DNA from: Plantago major
Lineage: Eukaryota; Streptophyta; Magnoliopsida; Lamiales; Plantaginaceae
Length of the DNA: 64,000 bases
NCBI GenBank assembly: GCA_026545765.1
Contig: JAIFAC010000235.1
Span: 62,001-126,000, forward strand
Direction: 5' to 3'
The notes beneath the pieces were generated by a model. The model made no database searches, was not told where the DNA came from, and saw nothing but the letters and a program-made list of their open reading frames with translations. This document shows positions 1 through 10,239 of this stretch, one piece after another (the first letter of the stretch is position 1; the number at the start of each line of letters is the position of its first letter). A program made the translations under genes and the position numbers.

Positions 1-47
1 TGAGATATGCAAGATTATTGTGCGGAGTACCTCAATTGGACATGTGT

Positions 48-112
48 CGTTCTAGTGTACCTAAATGAACATAGTCATTCTAGTGTACCTAAAATGAAAT
101 GTCTCATTGTAA
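48..112. repeat. Short tandem repeat, about 28-bp unit
   Basis: Two near-identical copies of a unit containing TTCTAGTGTACCTAAA lie head to tail, followed by a weaker third start. Seen directly; no function is suggested. Confidence 0.45.
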
Positions 113-274
113 TATACATAAAAAAAAATTTCTGGCGTGACCGCGTCCTCCGCTCGGTACTAGCGTCGTAAGGTCCCAACTAATGATTTATCCCTGCACA
201 AATCACAAATAAATTAAATATCGAACATCCATCGAAAGATAAACCTCAAGATAAATAAGACGGTGATTTGATAT

Positions 275-400
275 CAAGAAGGTGTTAGAATACATAAAAC
301 GCAAAAGGACTCACTTTAATACATTGGGAAAGCAAAGGACCACAATGTAAATTTGGGATCCAAAACCCATAATTTGATTAGGTTTTTTTAGTTTCCATTT
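275..400. repeat. F-box-promoter-like repeat, copy 1
   Basis: This stretch (GGTGTTAGAATACAT, then AAAGGACCACAATGTAAAT, then TTTGATTAGG and TTTCCATTT) matches 3622-3745, which lies just upstream of the F-box/FBA pseudogene, and 49310-49440 upstream of its inverted copy. Here no F-box follows; the mTERF pseudogene does. It is probably the leftover 5' flank of another duplicated F-box unit. The rest of 1-480 shows nothing I can identify. Confidence 0.6.
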
Positions 401-1300
401 AGGAAACAACGTATCATTCTCGAATCAGATGAATTAGTTGCCAAATAATGTGCCAATACTAATGATAAAAGGCCCAATAATGTGCCAATAACTGGCCGCA
501 TTGTTGGTCTCACTTCATTTGGCTGTAAATCTTGGTTGAATCCTTTTCTCATCCATCTCTCCCAAACGAGGTATGAGTTTTATAATTAGTCCAGTTGTAA
601 GTAGCATTATATTCTATTACTACTGTTAGTATTTGTTTGATTCCGTCCATAGCGTGTTTAACACTATCTTTTCAAATTTTCCAGCCAAATTTTTTTTTTA
701 CCATCGCTTAATAAAAAGATCGTTACGAAAGTTCTTTAACCTATTAATTTTAAAAAGGTTTCTAACGAATTTTTTTTTTTAAAGATGAGTTTATCTTTTT
801 TTCATTCAAAATATACTTAACCTATATTAACCTAAATTAGAATTAAAAAATACATTTTGTATACTTTTTGCAACTAAAGATAGGATTAATGATTCTGCTC
901 TTTAAAATGCATATGTAGTATACACATTAAATCGATTTTTTCATTACTAAATTAAAATGCTCAACGATTATTTATTTCAACTTCGATAATTTTGATAACG
1001 TTATTAAATTCCATACGAAAGACATTAAATATATATTATAATTATTGGACAAAATATGATATATTATTATTTAAAAACTATAAACTAATAATACGATAAG
1101 AAATGTTAAAGAAAAATAAGAAAGAATGATTTTTACGTAATTTTACAAAATACCATAGCTTTTTCACCTAATTCATAAACACCTACATTTAAACTAAATT
1201 TTCGCCATACTAACCAACTACCTATTACATAACCAGCCAGCTGACATCATTGTTGTTTCATCATTCATAAAATAACAGAACAGACTCCTACACAAGAAAT

Positions 1301-2455
1301 ATGGCTATTTTCTCAGCTACTCTTCATTTTGCTCGCAGATCTGCTTCTACTGGTACTATACTACTATTAATAGCAGCAGCTACTTGCTGTTTCGTGTTAA
1401 TTCTACTTTCTTCTGCAATTCCTGTTCTCATGACGTTTCTTCTTTTTCTACAACCTCTACTAACAAATCACCTTCAAACATCATTACTCCTCTTGATTTC
1501 TTTGTTGATAAATTCCATTTCTCTCCTGAAATTGCTTCCAAAGCTGCCTCCTTTTCAGCTAGCTCCAAAAACCCCCAAAATGCTGAATTGGTACTTACTT
1601 TCCTTAGAGAAAAGGGCTTTTCCCATTCCCATTTGCAGAGAATAGTTAGGCATCACTCTCAGTTGCTCTCTGCGTGTGTTGAGACGAATGTTAAACAAAA
1701 GTTCAAAATTTTCGAGGATTTGGGTGTCTCGGCTGCTCAGCTAGTCGCACGTGATTTGGAGCTAACACGATCATCCACAGACTATCTGTGTTGAAGGACC
1801 TGTTGGGATCGAATGATCATGTTGTTAAACTTATAAAGAAACATCCCTGCTTGTTTTATTCAAATCCAGAGAAGACTCTGTTACCAAACATTGAATTCCT
1901 CAAGAGCTGTGGCGTACAGGTTCAACAGATTAATAGCATGATGTATAGTGATCCTGGTCTCTTCTGGAAAAGTCCAAAGAATATGAGAAGTTGTGTCAGT
2001 AAGTGTGATGAGATGGGCGTTCAGAGGAGCTCCGGGCCATTTATTTATGCTGTTAAAACTATTAGTGACATGTCTGATGAGACTTTGGTGCTCAAATGGA
2101 AGAGCTTTCAGGATTTGGGCTTCTCTGAAGATGACATTTTGAGAATGTTTAGGACTGTACCTCTGGTAATTGCTGTATCTACGCGGAAGATAAAGGATGT
2201 ATGATATGTCGTGTATTATTAAGCACCTTGCATCACTTATGCTCAGCATTGAAAAGAGGTTTTGAAGGCTTTGGAAGAGAGGAGTATAATTAATAAATGG
2301 CCGACTTTTGCAACACTTTGCACCATGACAGATGAGAGTTTCTTTAAGAAATTTGTCCTCCTAATATAAATGAAGTAGGCAAAGATTTTATAGCAAAGAC
2401 TGCTTTTGTTGAAAAACCAGACACGGCAAACGGCTTGAAAGCCAACTTGAGGTGA
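1301..2455 (+). pseudogene. mTERF family protein, frameshifted copy (left arm)
   Basis: Plant mTERF proteins bind organellar nucleic acids through repeated helical mTERF motifs and act in mitochondrial or chloroplast gene expression. The start (MAIFSATLHFARRSAS) and the Ser/Thr/Arg-rich N-terminus look like an organelle presequence; the body holds typical single-exon mTERF stretches such as FKIFEDLGVSAAQ, PLVIAVSTRKIKDV and FQDLGFSEDDILRMFR. The reading moves through at least three frames (about 1301-1400, 1384-1794, 1788-2204). Against the inverted copy at 50751-51979 it has lost about 28 bp near 2198 and about 19 bp near 2262. The last codons (LKANLR, stop at 2453-2455) match the other copy. 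Sure of family; the gene is broken, assuming no sequencing error. Confidence 0.88.
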
Positions 2456-3079
2456 TACTGCCAGCTGGTTTGGTACCTGGATCACTTGAAGAAGTTAGCA
2501 GTCACATTTACTCTTACTATTGGCCTTCAAGAGATGTGTCAACTTCATTTTGCTACTTCAGTAGTCGAGCAGTTCGTTTAAGTCATTTGTTGTACTTGCA
2601 CACTTTTTTTTTTTTTTTTTTTTTTTTGTTTTAGTAAAACTGGTGTGATCAGGTATTCATGTGATATGCTTCACCATGACACTGTGCGTTGTGTATTGCC
2701 TGTATCTTTCCACTAACTATTTTCGGTCTAGCAGTAGTATCTACAGGAAAACCTACCAGTGCAATTGATGAAGCGTAATACTATATGATAACATTTTTTC
2801 TCTAGATGATGACTTCCAGTGATATCTCTTCCTGTTTGTTTACGTGCTTCTTCTTAGGACCTTATATTATGTTAAATGGTTGGTGCTAGAATTTTTTTCT
2901 CTGTAAATTCTTTGGAATCCAACTTTGATCATCTTGATTTGTATATCAAGTTGCAGTAGTATTTCTGTAAGAACTAGAACACTTAATTTAGCCAGAATGT
3001 TTCTGGATCTTTGCGATACTTGGGATTCGTTTGCCTTGTTGTATCATGAAAATAGTCTCGTTGGTTGTGGTTTTCATAT

Positions 3080-3590
3080 CCGGTGACAACAGTGCAGTAG
3101 AAGCATTGTGACTGTTCAAAATGAATGTGTGACTTTTCGAAAGGGCTCTATTCATTAGTACTATTAATCGATGCATATCACTGGCAGGAAACACATTTTT
3201 TCTGGAGCTTCATCACTACAAATCCCATTGAGGTAATTTCAGGTTTATTTGGAAAAATTTGTGATTCCAGAAAACAAATCCCATTGAGGTAATTGTGGAT
3301 TTTGATCGCGCAAGTACATTACCTGAGGATATTATTAGTCGCGCATTGTATCAGGCCTCTGTACAAGTGAAGATGTGCGGACAAGCATCCTGCCTAAAGC
3401 TTGGAAACTCAGATGGACCTCGAGTTACAATATTGGAATTGTGGATGCTGCGAGAAGGATAAAACCGTGGGTTGTGAGGGAAGCAACCTAGCTTTGCCGA
3501 GTATATTGACAGGATACTTCATACTTATACGAAATGCTACAACGATCCGTTTAGTAGATGAGCAAAAGGAGCTTGAGACCTGAGAGCAAT
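3080..3590 (+). pseudogene. F-box/LRR (FBD-type) 5' fragment
   Basis: This is a truncated copy of the start of the F-box/FBD gene at 8577, with upstream DNA (3080-3240 matches 8250-8540). The F-box stretch is recognisable (STLPEDIISRALY in shifted frames, then TSILPKAWKLRWTSSYNI). The start codon region is altered (CCATTGAGG in place of the TATATGGAGG context), frameshifts follow, and homology ends near 3590, where the promoter repeat of the next F-box gene begins. A mirror copy is at about 49540-49900. It encodes nothing usable. Confidence 0.8.
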
Positions 3591-3621
3591 GGAATTGAAG
3601 TACCAATTAAGTGGAAGAAGA

Positions 3622-3745
3622 AGGTGTCAGAATTCATCAACAAAAGACAAAGGACTCACATGAATAAATCGGGAAAACAAAGGACCACAATGTAAATTAG
3701 ACTTTGCAAATCCAGTATTTGATTAGGTTTTGAGTTTCCATTTGT
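3622..3745. repeat. F-box-promoter-like repeat, copy 2
   Basis: Same module as 275-400 and, inverted, 49310-49440. It sits about 120-240 bp upstream of the F-box/FBA start at 3865, so it may hold that gene's core promoter; I see no decisive TATA box. Confidence 0.55.
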
Positions 3746-3864
3746 ATAATATACTAACAAGCATCATTATTCCTTTCATTGTAAACTCCATAATTGTAAT
3801 TCGTTTGTCAGATCAGAAGTTAACATTCCGACCATTAGAACTAATCAAATCAAAGCCAATAGAG

Positions 3865-4928
3865 ATGAAATTGGCGACCGAACAACACAAATCACTTGGG
3901 ATTTACGAAATCCCGGAAGATTTGATCAATGTGATCTTGTTACGGCTTCCAGTGGAATCTATCTTAAAGTTCAAGTGCGTTTCGAAATCATGGTGTTATT
4001 TAATCTCCAGTAAAAAATTCGTCCAATCCCAGTTGAATTTTGCGACGAACAACATAGATTACGCATGCATTACTACAGAACAGATGGATGCTCCTTCAAT
4101 CACCAAGCAATATAATCTGAATGCTTTGTTGAATGATTTAGAGGACTATGAAGCACCTGACCTTTACTATCCCCATAGTAAAGAATACTCCTATGGTTTT
4201 GGTACTTGTGTTGGTTCCTGTAATGGTCTGTGTTGTGCCTGGCTTAGCAGTCGATTGTCTGCTTGGAACCCGTGTACCAGAGTATGCAGAGAATTGTTTT
4301 CCAACAGTGCGGCGTAGTACTTTCACAACGTGGAGTTGCTGGTTTTCATGGTGGTGATTACAAGGTTTGCTTGATTACTTCTCATCATGGCAAGTCCATA
4401 TCAAGGTTATATAGTTCAAGAACTGATTCTTGGAAATATGTAGAGAACTGCAATAAATTATTAACTAGAACACCAGGGAAGTTTGCTGGCAATAAGCTCA
4501 ACTGGCTTGCATATGGTTCAAATATTGTTTATTTTGATTTGGAAAGTGAGTCTTGGGGAATGGTAGAGCTGACAGAGGTCACGGGTTTTCTTTGCCTGGA
4601 AGTACTCGAGGAATGCCTTTGCCTGTCTAATGGTCTGGAAACAAGAACGGATGTGTGGATTTTGAAGAAGCATGGGTTGCCATGTGAGTCTTGGAATAAA
4701 ATCTTCAGTATTGAGCATGTGTCTTGTCCTTTGCCTAAACCCGTATGTATGACTGGAGAGGGTAAAATTTTGATGTGGTATTGGTACGGACTCTTGGAAG
4801 GCACTGCTTTCATAACTTATGATCCAGAAACCAGGTCTCTTGAGGAATTAGGTAACAAAGTATCTCATTTACTTGAAACATCAAGTGTCTTTGTCCCAAG
4901 TTTAGTCTCACCATTTCCGGTTGATTAA
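3865..4928 (+). pseudogene. F-box protein with FBA (kelch-like) C-terminus, nonsense plus frameshift
   Basis: F-box proteins are substrate adaptors of SCF ubiquitin ligases; the F-box binds SKP1 and the FBA type 1 region recognises targets. From ATG 3865 the F-box reads IPEDLINVILLRLPVESILK and FKCVSKSWCYLI, followed by the FBA hallmark GSCNGLCCAW and WNPCTRVCREL. A TAG at 4315-4317 stops the frame; the inverted copy reads GAG there. One base is also missing just after (GTGGAGTTGC against GTGGGATTTGC), so the C-terminal half (GVAGFHGGDYKV to the stop at 4926-4928) is in another frame. An upstream in-frame ATG at 3730 exists, but the F-box spacing favours 3865. A full-length ancestor would be about 355 residues. 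SLF-like by family type only; no self-incompatibility role is implied. Confidence 0.85.
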
Positions 4929-5449
4929 TGTGACCAGAAGCTTGACGACAAGAAGAGCTTAGTTGCTAAATCAACTTCTGAGTTTATGTTTTCTTGGTCC
5001 AATTGTTTGACTTGGAGTTACCTATAACCTACTCTGGTTTAAGATATTTCATGTTATCTCATTCATTATATATATTTTCCTTTGAGTTCAGCTCTTACCA
5101 AGTTCATACTATAGTTCATCATATTAAGACAAATTCACACGAGCATTGAACCGTTAGATGTTATCCCTGTATGTTCAAGCTGTTAATGTTCATGATAATA
5201 TAAATCTATACAGAAGCTTTTCAATTGTTACTTGATTCTTTGTCTGGAGAAAGAAATACGCAATCGTATTACTAATCGCAATGTTCGTAGTTTAGGAAAA
5301 GCACAATGCATTTGAAGAAACCAGAAAATCCTTAGTACAGTTATACACCATGTAATGAGATCAGTTAACAGTTACTCTGTCTTCTAATCTTCTTCCAACG
5401 ACACTGCTCTGATAATAGCAATACTTTGAAAGTAGGAACATATAAGACT

Positions 5450-6260
5450 TTTTTTAGTAAGAATTTGTCTGCTGAGAAATTGATGTGTCCAGTTTGTGCT
5501 ACCTCATGTCATGATCTGGTAATTGCACGTTAGTATTCTGAGAGTGCAACATTTGAAGTGAATAAAGGAGAGGAGTCCGTTGCTCCAGTATCAATGAGAA
5601 AACAAGTCTTAAATTCTGATGATACTTGTGTGTGCGGCATTGTATATACTAGTGTGACAAGTACATGTGCGCTTGATGTAGTTGATGCTAAGATCCGAGA
5701 AGTTCTGCTCTTTAGTGCCAGAAGAGGAAGCTTGATTCTACTTCATTTTTTCCATCATTCATTGTTGATTGTGCATCTGATCCTTAATAGCTTTATAGCT
5801 ATCCTTCTCCATAGACTGTTGTTAGGTGTTGTTAACTTGATGGGAAGTAACAGAGGAGGACTTTTAGTAAGCTCAACTTTTCTGGATATCCAATCAACCT
5901 GTAGCATTGCTTTTGCAGTTAGTACATTAGAGATTGTTGTTTTATTTATCGATAATGTAAACAGAGGACTATCAGAATCAGCTGGCATCTTAATTGAGCC
6001 ATCAATAAAACATGTTCCGTTTCTGATAGACAGAGTAAGTAACATGTCTCTTTTCCAGGAGTAATTGGACCCTTCGAACAGCCCCATAAAAGGCGTTGTC
6101 ACCTTGATGCAGATAATAAACACTGCTGGCATTTGGATCTTCTATTCTTTGAGAACTGAGAAGTATCAAACTTACACGGTCAAAATGTTGAAACATCGAT
6201 CTTGCATTCGTGATTTTACAACACAACAGAAACATTTCTCTGATACTTGAAATATTGAAG
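5450..6260 (-). mobile_element. Decayed Copia gag-protease remnant (left arm)
   Basis: Read on the minus strand from about 6150, this resembles the N-terminus of a Copia gag polyprotein: EDPNASSVYYLHQGDN, then (another frame) FEGSNYSWKRDMLLTLSIRN and FIDGSIKMPADSDSPLF. Further down, near 5590-5480, is a protease-like FLIDTGATDSS followed by a QLPDH stretch. The gag C-terminus and zinc knuckle between them are missing, so it is internally deleted and frameshifted. No LTR, integrase or reverse transcriptase is attached. The same remnant, truncated a little earlier, is at 46621-47215 on the other strand. Family membership is from recognition of conserved motifs; subfamily not assigned. Confidence 0.65.
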
Positions 6261-7260
6261 GTAAGTTTCACTTTTCCTGGTTTACTTTAAGTTTTTTATT
6301 TTCCCCTTTCCATCTTTTTTTCGCGAAATAGCCCAGTCTTCTGTTATCGCATTATATTGAAGAAATGCACAAGAAATGAAGAATATTGCGATAATGTCAA
6401 ATTCTCTAAAGTTCTATTTATATTCCTATCCGAATGCTAGCTAGTCGCAAGCTCCCATGTGAAATGGTGCACCAAAATTTGCACTAAACAAAGTGCAGGT
6501 AAAAGTTGTCATTGTAAAGAAGATTTGCCAATTTAGTAAGAAAACTTAATGAGATTACACACTAGCTAGAAGCTACTATAGATCCTGTCATTAAAGTTGT
6601 GGATACATATATGGCCATGTCTTAATTTTTACTTTCCTTTGCAAATTCACTCCTGATTGTAATTGCTCAATCATCATCTCCGGTTTGGGGTGTGTTAGGT
6701 TCAAATCTACAAAAAGATTGTCTGACAGGTTACATGGTGAGTTTCAGTTTTCGTGGTAAATTAAGTTTTGATTTCCATCTATTTTTGCGAAATAGCTAGC
6801 CTAGTCTTTTTGTTACCGCATTATATTGAAGAAGTGCACAAGAAATGAAGAGAGTTTACCTTGGCAGAATATTGCGATAATGTCAAATTTTCTAAAGTTC
6901 TATTTATATTCCTATCCGAATGCTAGCTAGTCGCAAGCTCCCATGTGAAATGGTGCACCAGAATTTGCACTAAACAAAAAGTGCAGATAGAGTTGTCATT
7001 GTAAAGAAGATTTCCAATTTAGTAAGAAAACTCAATGAAATTACACTAGTTATTATAAATTATGTCATTAAAGTTGTGGACATATATATGAACATGTCTT
7101 AATTTTTCCTTTCCTTTGCAAATTCATTCCTCATTGTAATTTATCAATCATCATTTCCGATTTGGGGTGTGTCAGGTTCAAATCTACAAAACGATCGTCT
7201 GACGAGTTACAGGTTCCATTGAAGGTGAGTTTCAATTTTCCTGGTAAATTTAAGGTTTTG
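6261..7260. repeat. Tandem duplication of a roughly 480-bp unit
   Basis: Two head-to-tail copies start at 6261 and 6737 and a third begins at 7225; each starts with GTRAGTTTCA and TTTTCSTGG. Shared inner landmarks include CCGAATGCTAGCTAGTCGCA, GAAATGGTGCACCA and GGTTCAAATCTACAAAA. The units differ by small indels and substitutions. Lying just beyond the Copia gag remnant, it could be retrotransposon flank, but no LTR ends or priming site are visible. Confidence 0.85.
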
Positions 7261-7264
7261 AAGT

Positions 7265-8245
7265 TGATGAGTTTTATGATAAGATGGTTTCACATGTACA
7301 CACCTGATCATGTGCTTTCTTAAGAAACAAAACTTCTGATATATGTTTTGATTATATGTTTAATTTCTGATATATGTTCAGATTCTGAATTAGATTTTCT
7401 GATCTTTTCATTAGAACCTGTTGTAAATTTGATCTGTCCGGTGAATGTTTTGTACACACATACATTTGGACCTGAAGAGTCTCCTTAAATCTATGTTTGA
7501 ACACATAAGAAACCCTAGCTGGCTTGTTGAACATTTAGCATATAATATTCCCTTGAAAGGCATGATCTTTTCCAGGTTAAGCGGCACATTCATGTAGAAA
7601 CTGATGTATGGCATTAAAAGTCAGACTTAGCCTTGCGATTTAGTATTGCGCTAAGGATGAGTCTGTGGAGAAATCGTGCTCTAGAATTGCACAACTTTAG
7701 CTATCCAAACTCTCGTTCCATAGTCCATACCACTTCATTCGAAGCAATCGATCATTTAGGGTGAATTCAATTTTCGGTCCTTCAAGTCAACAAATTTTCA
7801 ATTCTTGCAAAATCCGTAGTCATTCGTATAAAAACGTTGAAATCATCGGGCTTTTGGTCCTCCGATGATGTGGATTTGCTGAGGCGGATTAGCGTGTTTC
7901 TGAGGGAAAGTTTTTGCCAAACATACCTAACCAATCTTTATTCTAATATAAATCCATGAGTTGTAGTATTTCTGTATCCAATCCATCACTACTACTAGTT
8001 CTTTTAAAAGCTTTGGAAGCTCTTACGCGATTTGTCACAGGCTTCGCGGACAAAGTTTAAAAAAAAAAAAAAAAAACTCTGTTTTCATGGATAAGTAATT
8101 CAGAGTTGTTTCATGGATAAGTGATTCAGAGAGTTATCTCATGGGAAATGAACTTTCAAGGTACAATGTACTTCACCTGTGACGTACAGTATAAACTTGA
8201 ACGATTATGACTTTTCAGTTCAAATCAGGAGTTGTATGATTGTAT
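7265..8245. other. Intergenic, no gene seen
   Basis: There is no convincing coding stretch. From about 7950 it becomes similar to 2940-3080, the upstream part of the other F-box/LRR fragment. A poly-A run is at 8058-8076. Confidence 0.5.
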
Positions 8246-8576
8246 CTCTTCGTTTCAAAACATTGTGACTGTTCCAAATGAATACGACTTTTCCAAAGGG
8301 CTATGTTCATTGATACTATTAAATGATGCATATGATCACACGCAAAAAACACACTTTTCTGGAGCTTCATCACAACAAAAACGCACGGTACATAGCGCAA
8401 TTATATGTGAATTTTCGACTTTACTTTTCATTACACTTTTAAGTATCATGCTACCATAGTTTTCTTCACTTGGCTGTGCTTTATGAATCCTTATGATAAG
8501 AAGTCTGATCTGTGTTTTCGTAAGATTTCAGGTTTGTTCGGAAACTTTTGTGATTCCAGAAAACAAATCATATATG

Positions 8577-10239
8577 GAGGTGAATGCGACTGTGGATCGC
8601 ATAAGTACATTACCTGAGGAAATTATTAGTCGCATCGTATCAGACTTGTGTACTAGTGAAGCTGTGCGGACAAGCGTCTTGTCTAAAGCTTGGAAACTCA
8701 GATGGACCTCGAGTTACAATATTGTAATTGTGGATGCAGAACGAAGAATAAGACTATGGGTTGCAAGGGAAGCAACCTTTGCCGAGTATATAGACAGGAT
8801 ACTTCTTCATATACGAAATGCTACGATGGTTCGCTTAGTACTTTGTCATAATCATGAGTTAAATCATGTTGATTCATGGGTACTGAGTCTATTCAGTCAC
8901 AACAGTAATATTGAGATGTTGGATATTTATATCTGGAAGGATGGCTTTGTGTTTTCCAGCAGCCTTCTTAATGGTGATTCGTTGAGGATACTAAGGTTGG
9001 ACTTGCACACTTTTACAGTTCGTGAAGACAATCATTTTGCGAACATTACAAATCTGTATCTTTGCAATGTCAGAGTTCAGATTGAGAATTCTGAAAACGA
9101 CACTGTAAGTTTCACTTTTCCTGTCTTACAGGAAATGATACTTGTTAGTTGCAAATGGTTTGTTGATTGTGTGGATATATATGCTTGGAAATTGAGAAGA
9201 TTCATGTCGCATGCCAAATTTGATGCTGAAGATGATGATGGCTACAGAATCACTATTTATTGCACAAGGCTTGAGGAGTTCCGTACGACTCATAGACTGG
9301 AAAACATATGTCTATACGACTCAGCAATCACTTCTGCGATACTAGAAAATCTTGATGATTATGAAAATCAGGAAAGAATGCTATGCAGTGGATTACGTCT
9401 TAGAAGTCTACTGAAAGATTTCTCATCGACTGTGGAGGAGTTGGAGTTATCACTATACATGTACGAGGTACATTTTACGCTCAATTTTCAAATGGTAGTG
9501 ATTATCATTTATGTTTTCTCAATCAAGTAAGAAATTTTGTGAATTAATATAAGTTTGTGTATTTCAGCTTGGGTTTCTTTACCATAATATTTTCAGGTTT
9601 AGTATAAGCATGTTGTAAATGTCTGCTTACTCTAGATTTTATGAATTAAAGGCTATCGTGGGATCAGAACAAGGATCTCCTCTTCCGGTGTGTGATAATT
9701 TGCAAAGGCTTGTTCTGTCTGCTGATCATCATGAGCTTCCTGAAGATTATGCTATACACGACTTTGAAGTTTATGCCGGAGATGAAGACCCTTCTGTTAG
9801 CCCAAAGACATTACTCGAGTTACTCCACTCGACACCATCTCTGAGAACTCTTGTTATAGATTTTGTAAGTTCCACCACTACTTTCCCATTTGCATCTCTT
9901 AATGTTATCTGACTTTCCATATTTTTTTGCTGTACAATTTACTTTCTGAATGTCTCTATTTTTTGCCAGGGAACTTGGCAGTATTATGATTATGACGCAC
10001 TGGGGATGGTACCGTCTTGCATTATATCCAAGCTGGAGGAAATAGAGTTTAAAAGCTTCGACAAGACGCTAACTGTCAATCTTGCAAAATTTCTGTTGGA
10101 AAATGCCATGAATCTGAAGAGATTCTGTTATAGTGCATGGCCACAGGATGAAGTCACGGAGCTGCTATCAACATTTCCTAGTGCTCCAACATGTTCGATA
10201 ACTTTCATCCCTTATTCACCTAGCGCTGATGATATTTAG
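8577..10239 (+). pseudogene. F-box/LRR/FBD protein with a single in-frame stop
   Basis: F-box/FBD proteins are plant SCF adaptors. Three exons fit: 8577-9467, 9568-9864 and 9970-10239, all phase 0, about 485 residues, normal for the family. Exon 1 starts MEVNATVDR and carries the F-box (ISTLPEEIISRIVSDL, TSVLSKAWKLRWTSSYNI) and LRR-like repeats (LRILRLDLHTF, LQEMILVSCKWF). Exon 3 is the FBD region (KLEEIEFKSFDKTL, FLLENAMNLKRFCYSAW). The one defect is TAA at 9616-9618 in exon 2; the inverted copy at 18630 reads TAT. It is either a recent pseudogene, a truncated F-box/LRR protein without FBD, or an assembly error. The start is chosen over an upstream ATG at 8493 because the F-box begins about 10 residues after 8577. 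Confidence 0.8.

Larger units (their letters stand above)
486..6080. repeat. IR1 left arm (inverted duplication with 46621-52200)
   Basis: The same features occur in the same order in reverse complement at 46621-52200: a promoter stretch, mTERF pseudogene, F-box/LRR fragment, F-box/FBA pseudogene and Copia gag-protease remnant. The outer edge is near 486-570, matching 52115-52200 (both hold the conserved CCCAAACGAGGTATGAG-like stretch). The inner edge is in the Copia gag remnant. This arm has about 580 bp extra upstream of the mTERF copy (roughly 650-1230) and keeps about 800 bp of F-box 3' sequence (4465-5268) that the right arm has lost. It lacks the 1.1-kb insertion found in the right arm. 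Confidence 0.9.

Noticed and set aside
3865-4928. S-locus F-box (self-incompatibility) gene cluster
   Set aside because: FBA-type F-box proteins are one of the largest plant families; there is no S-RNase nearby and all copies here are broken.
5558-6064. Open plus-strand stretch of 168 codons, conserved in both IR1 arms, as a possible new protein
   Set aside because: The opposite strand carries recognisable Copia gag and protease text, and conservation is explained by the duplication. The plus-strand reading is a shadow.
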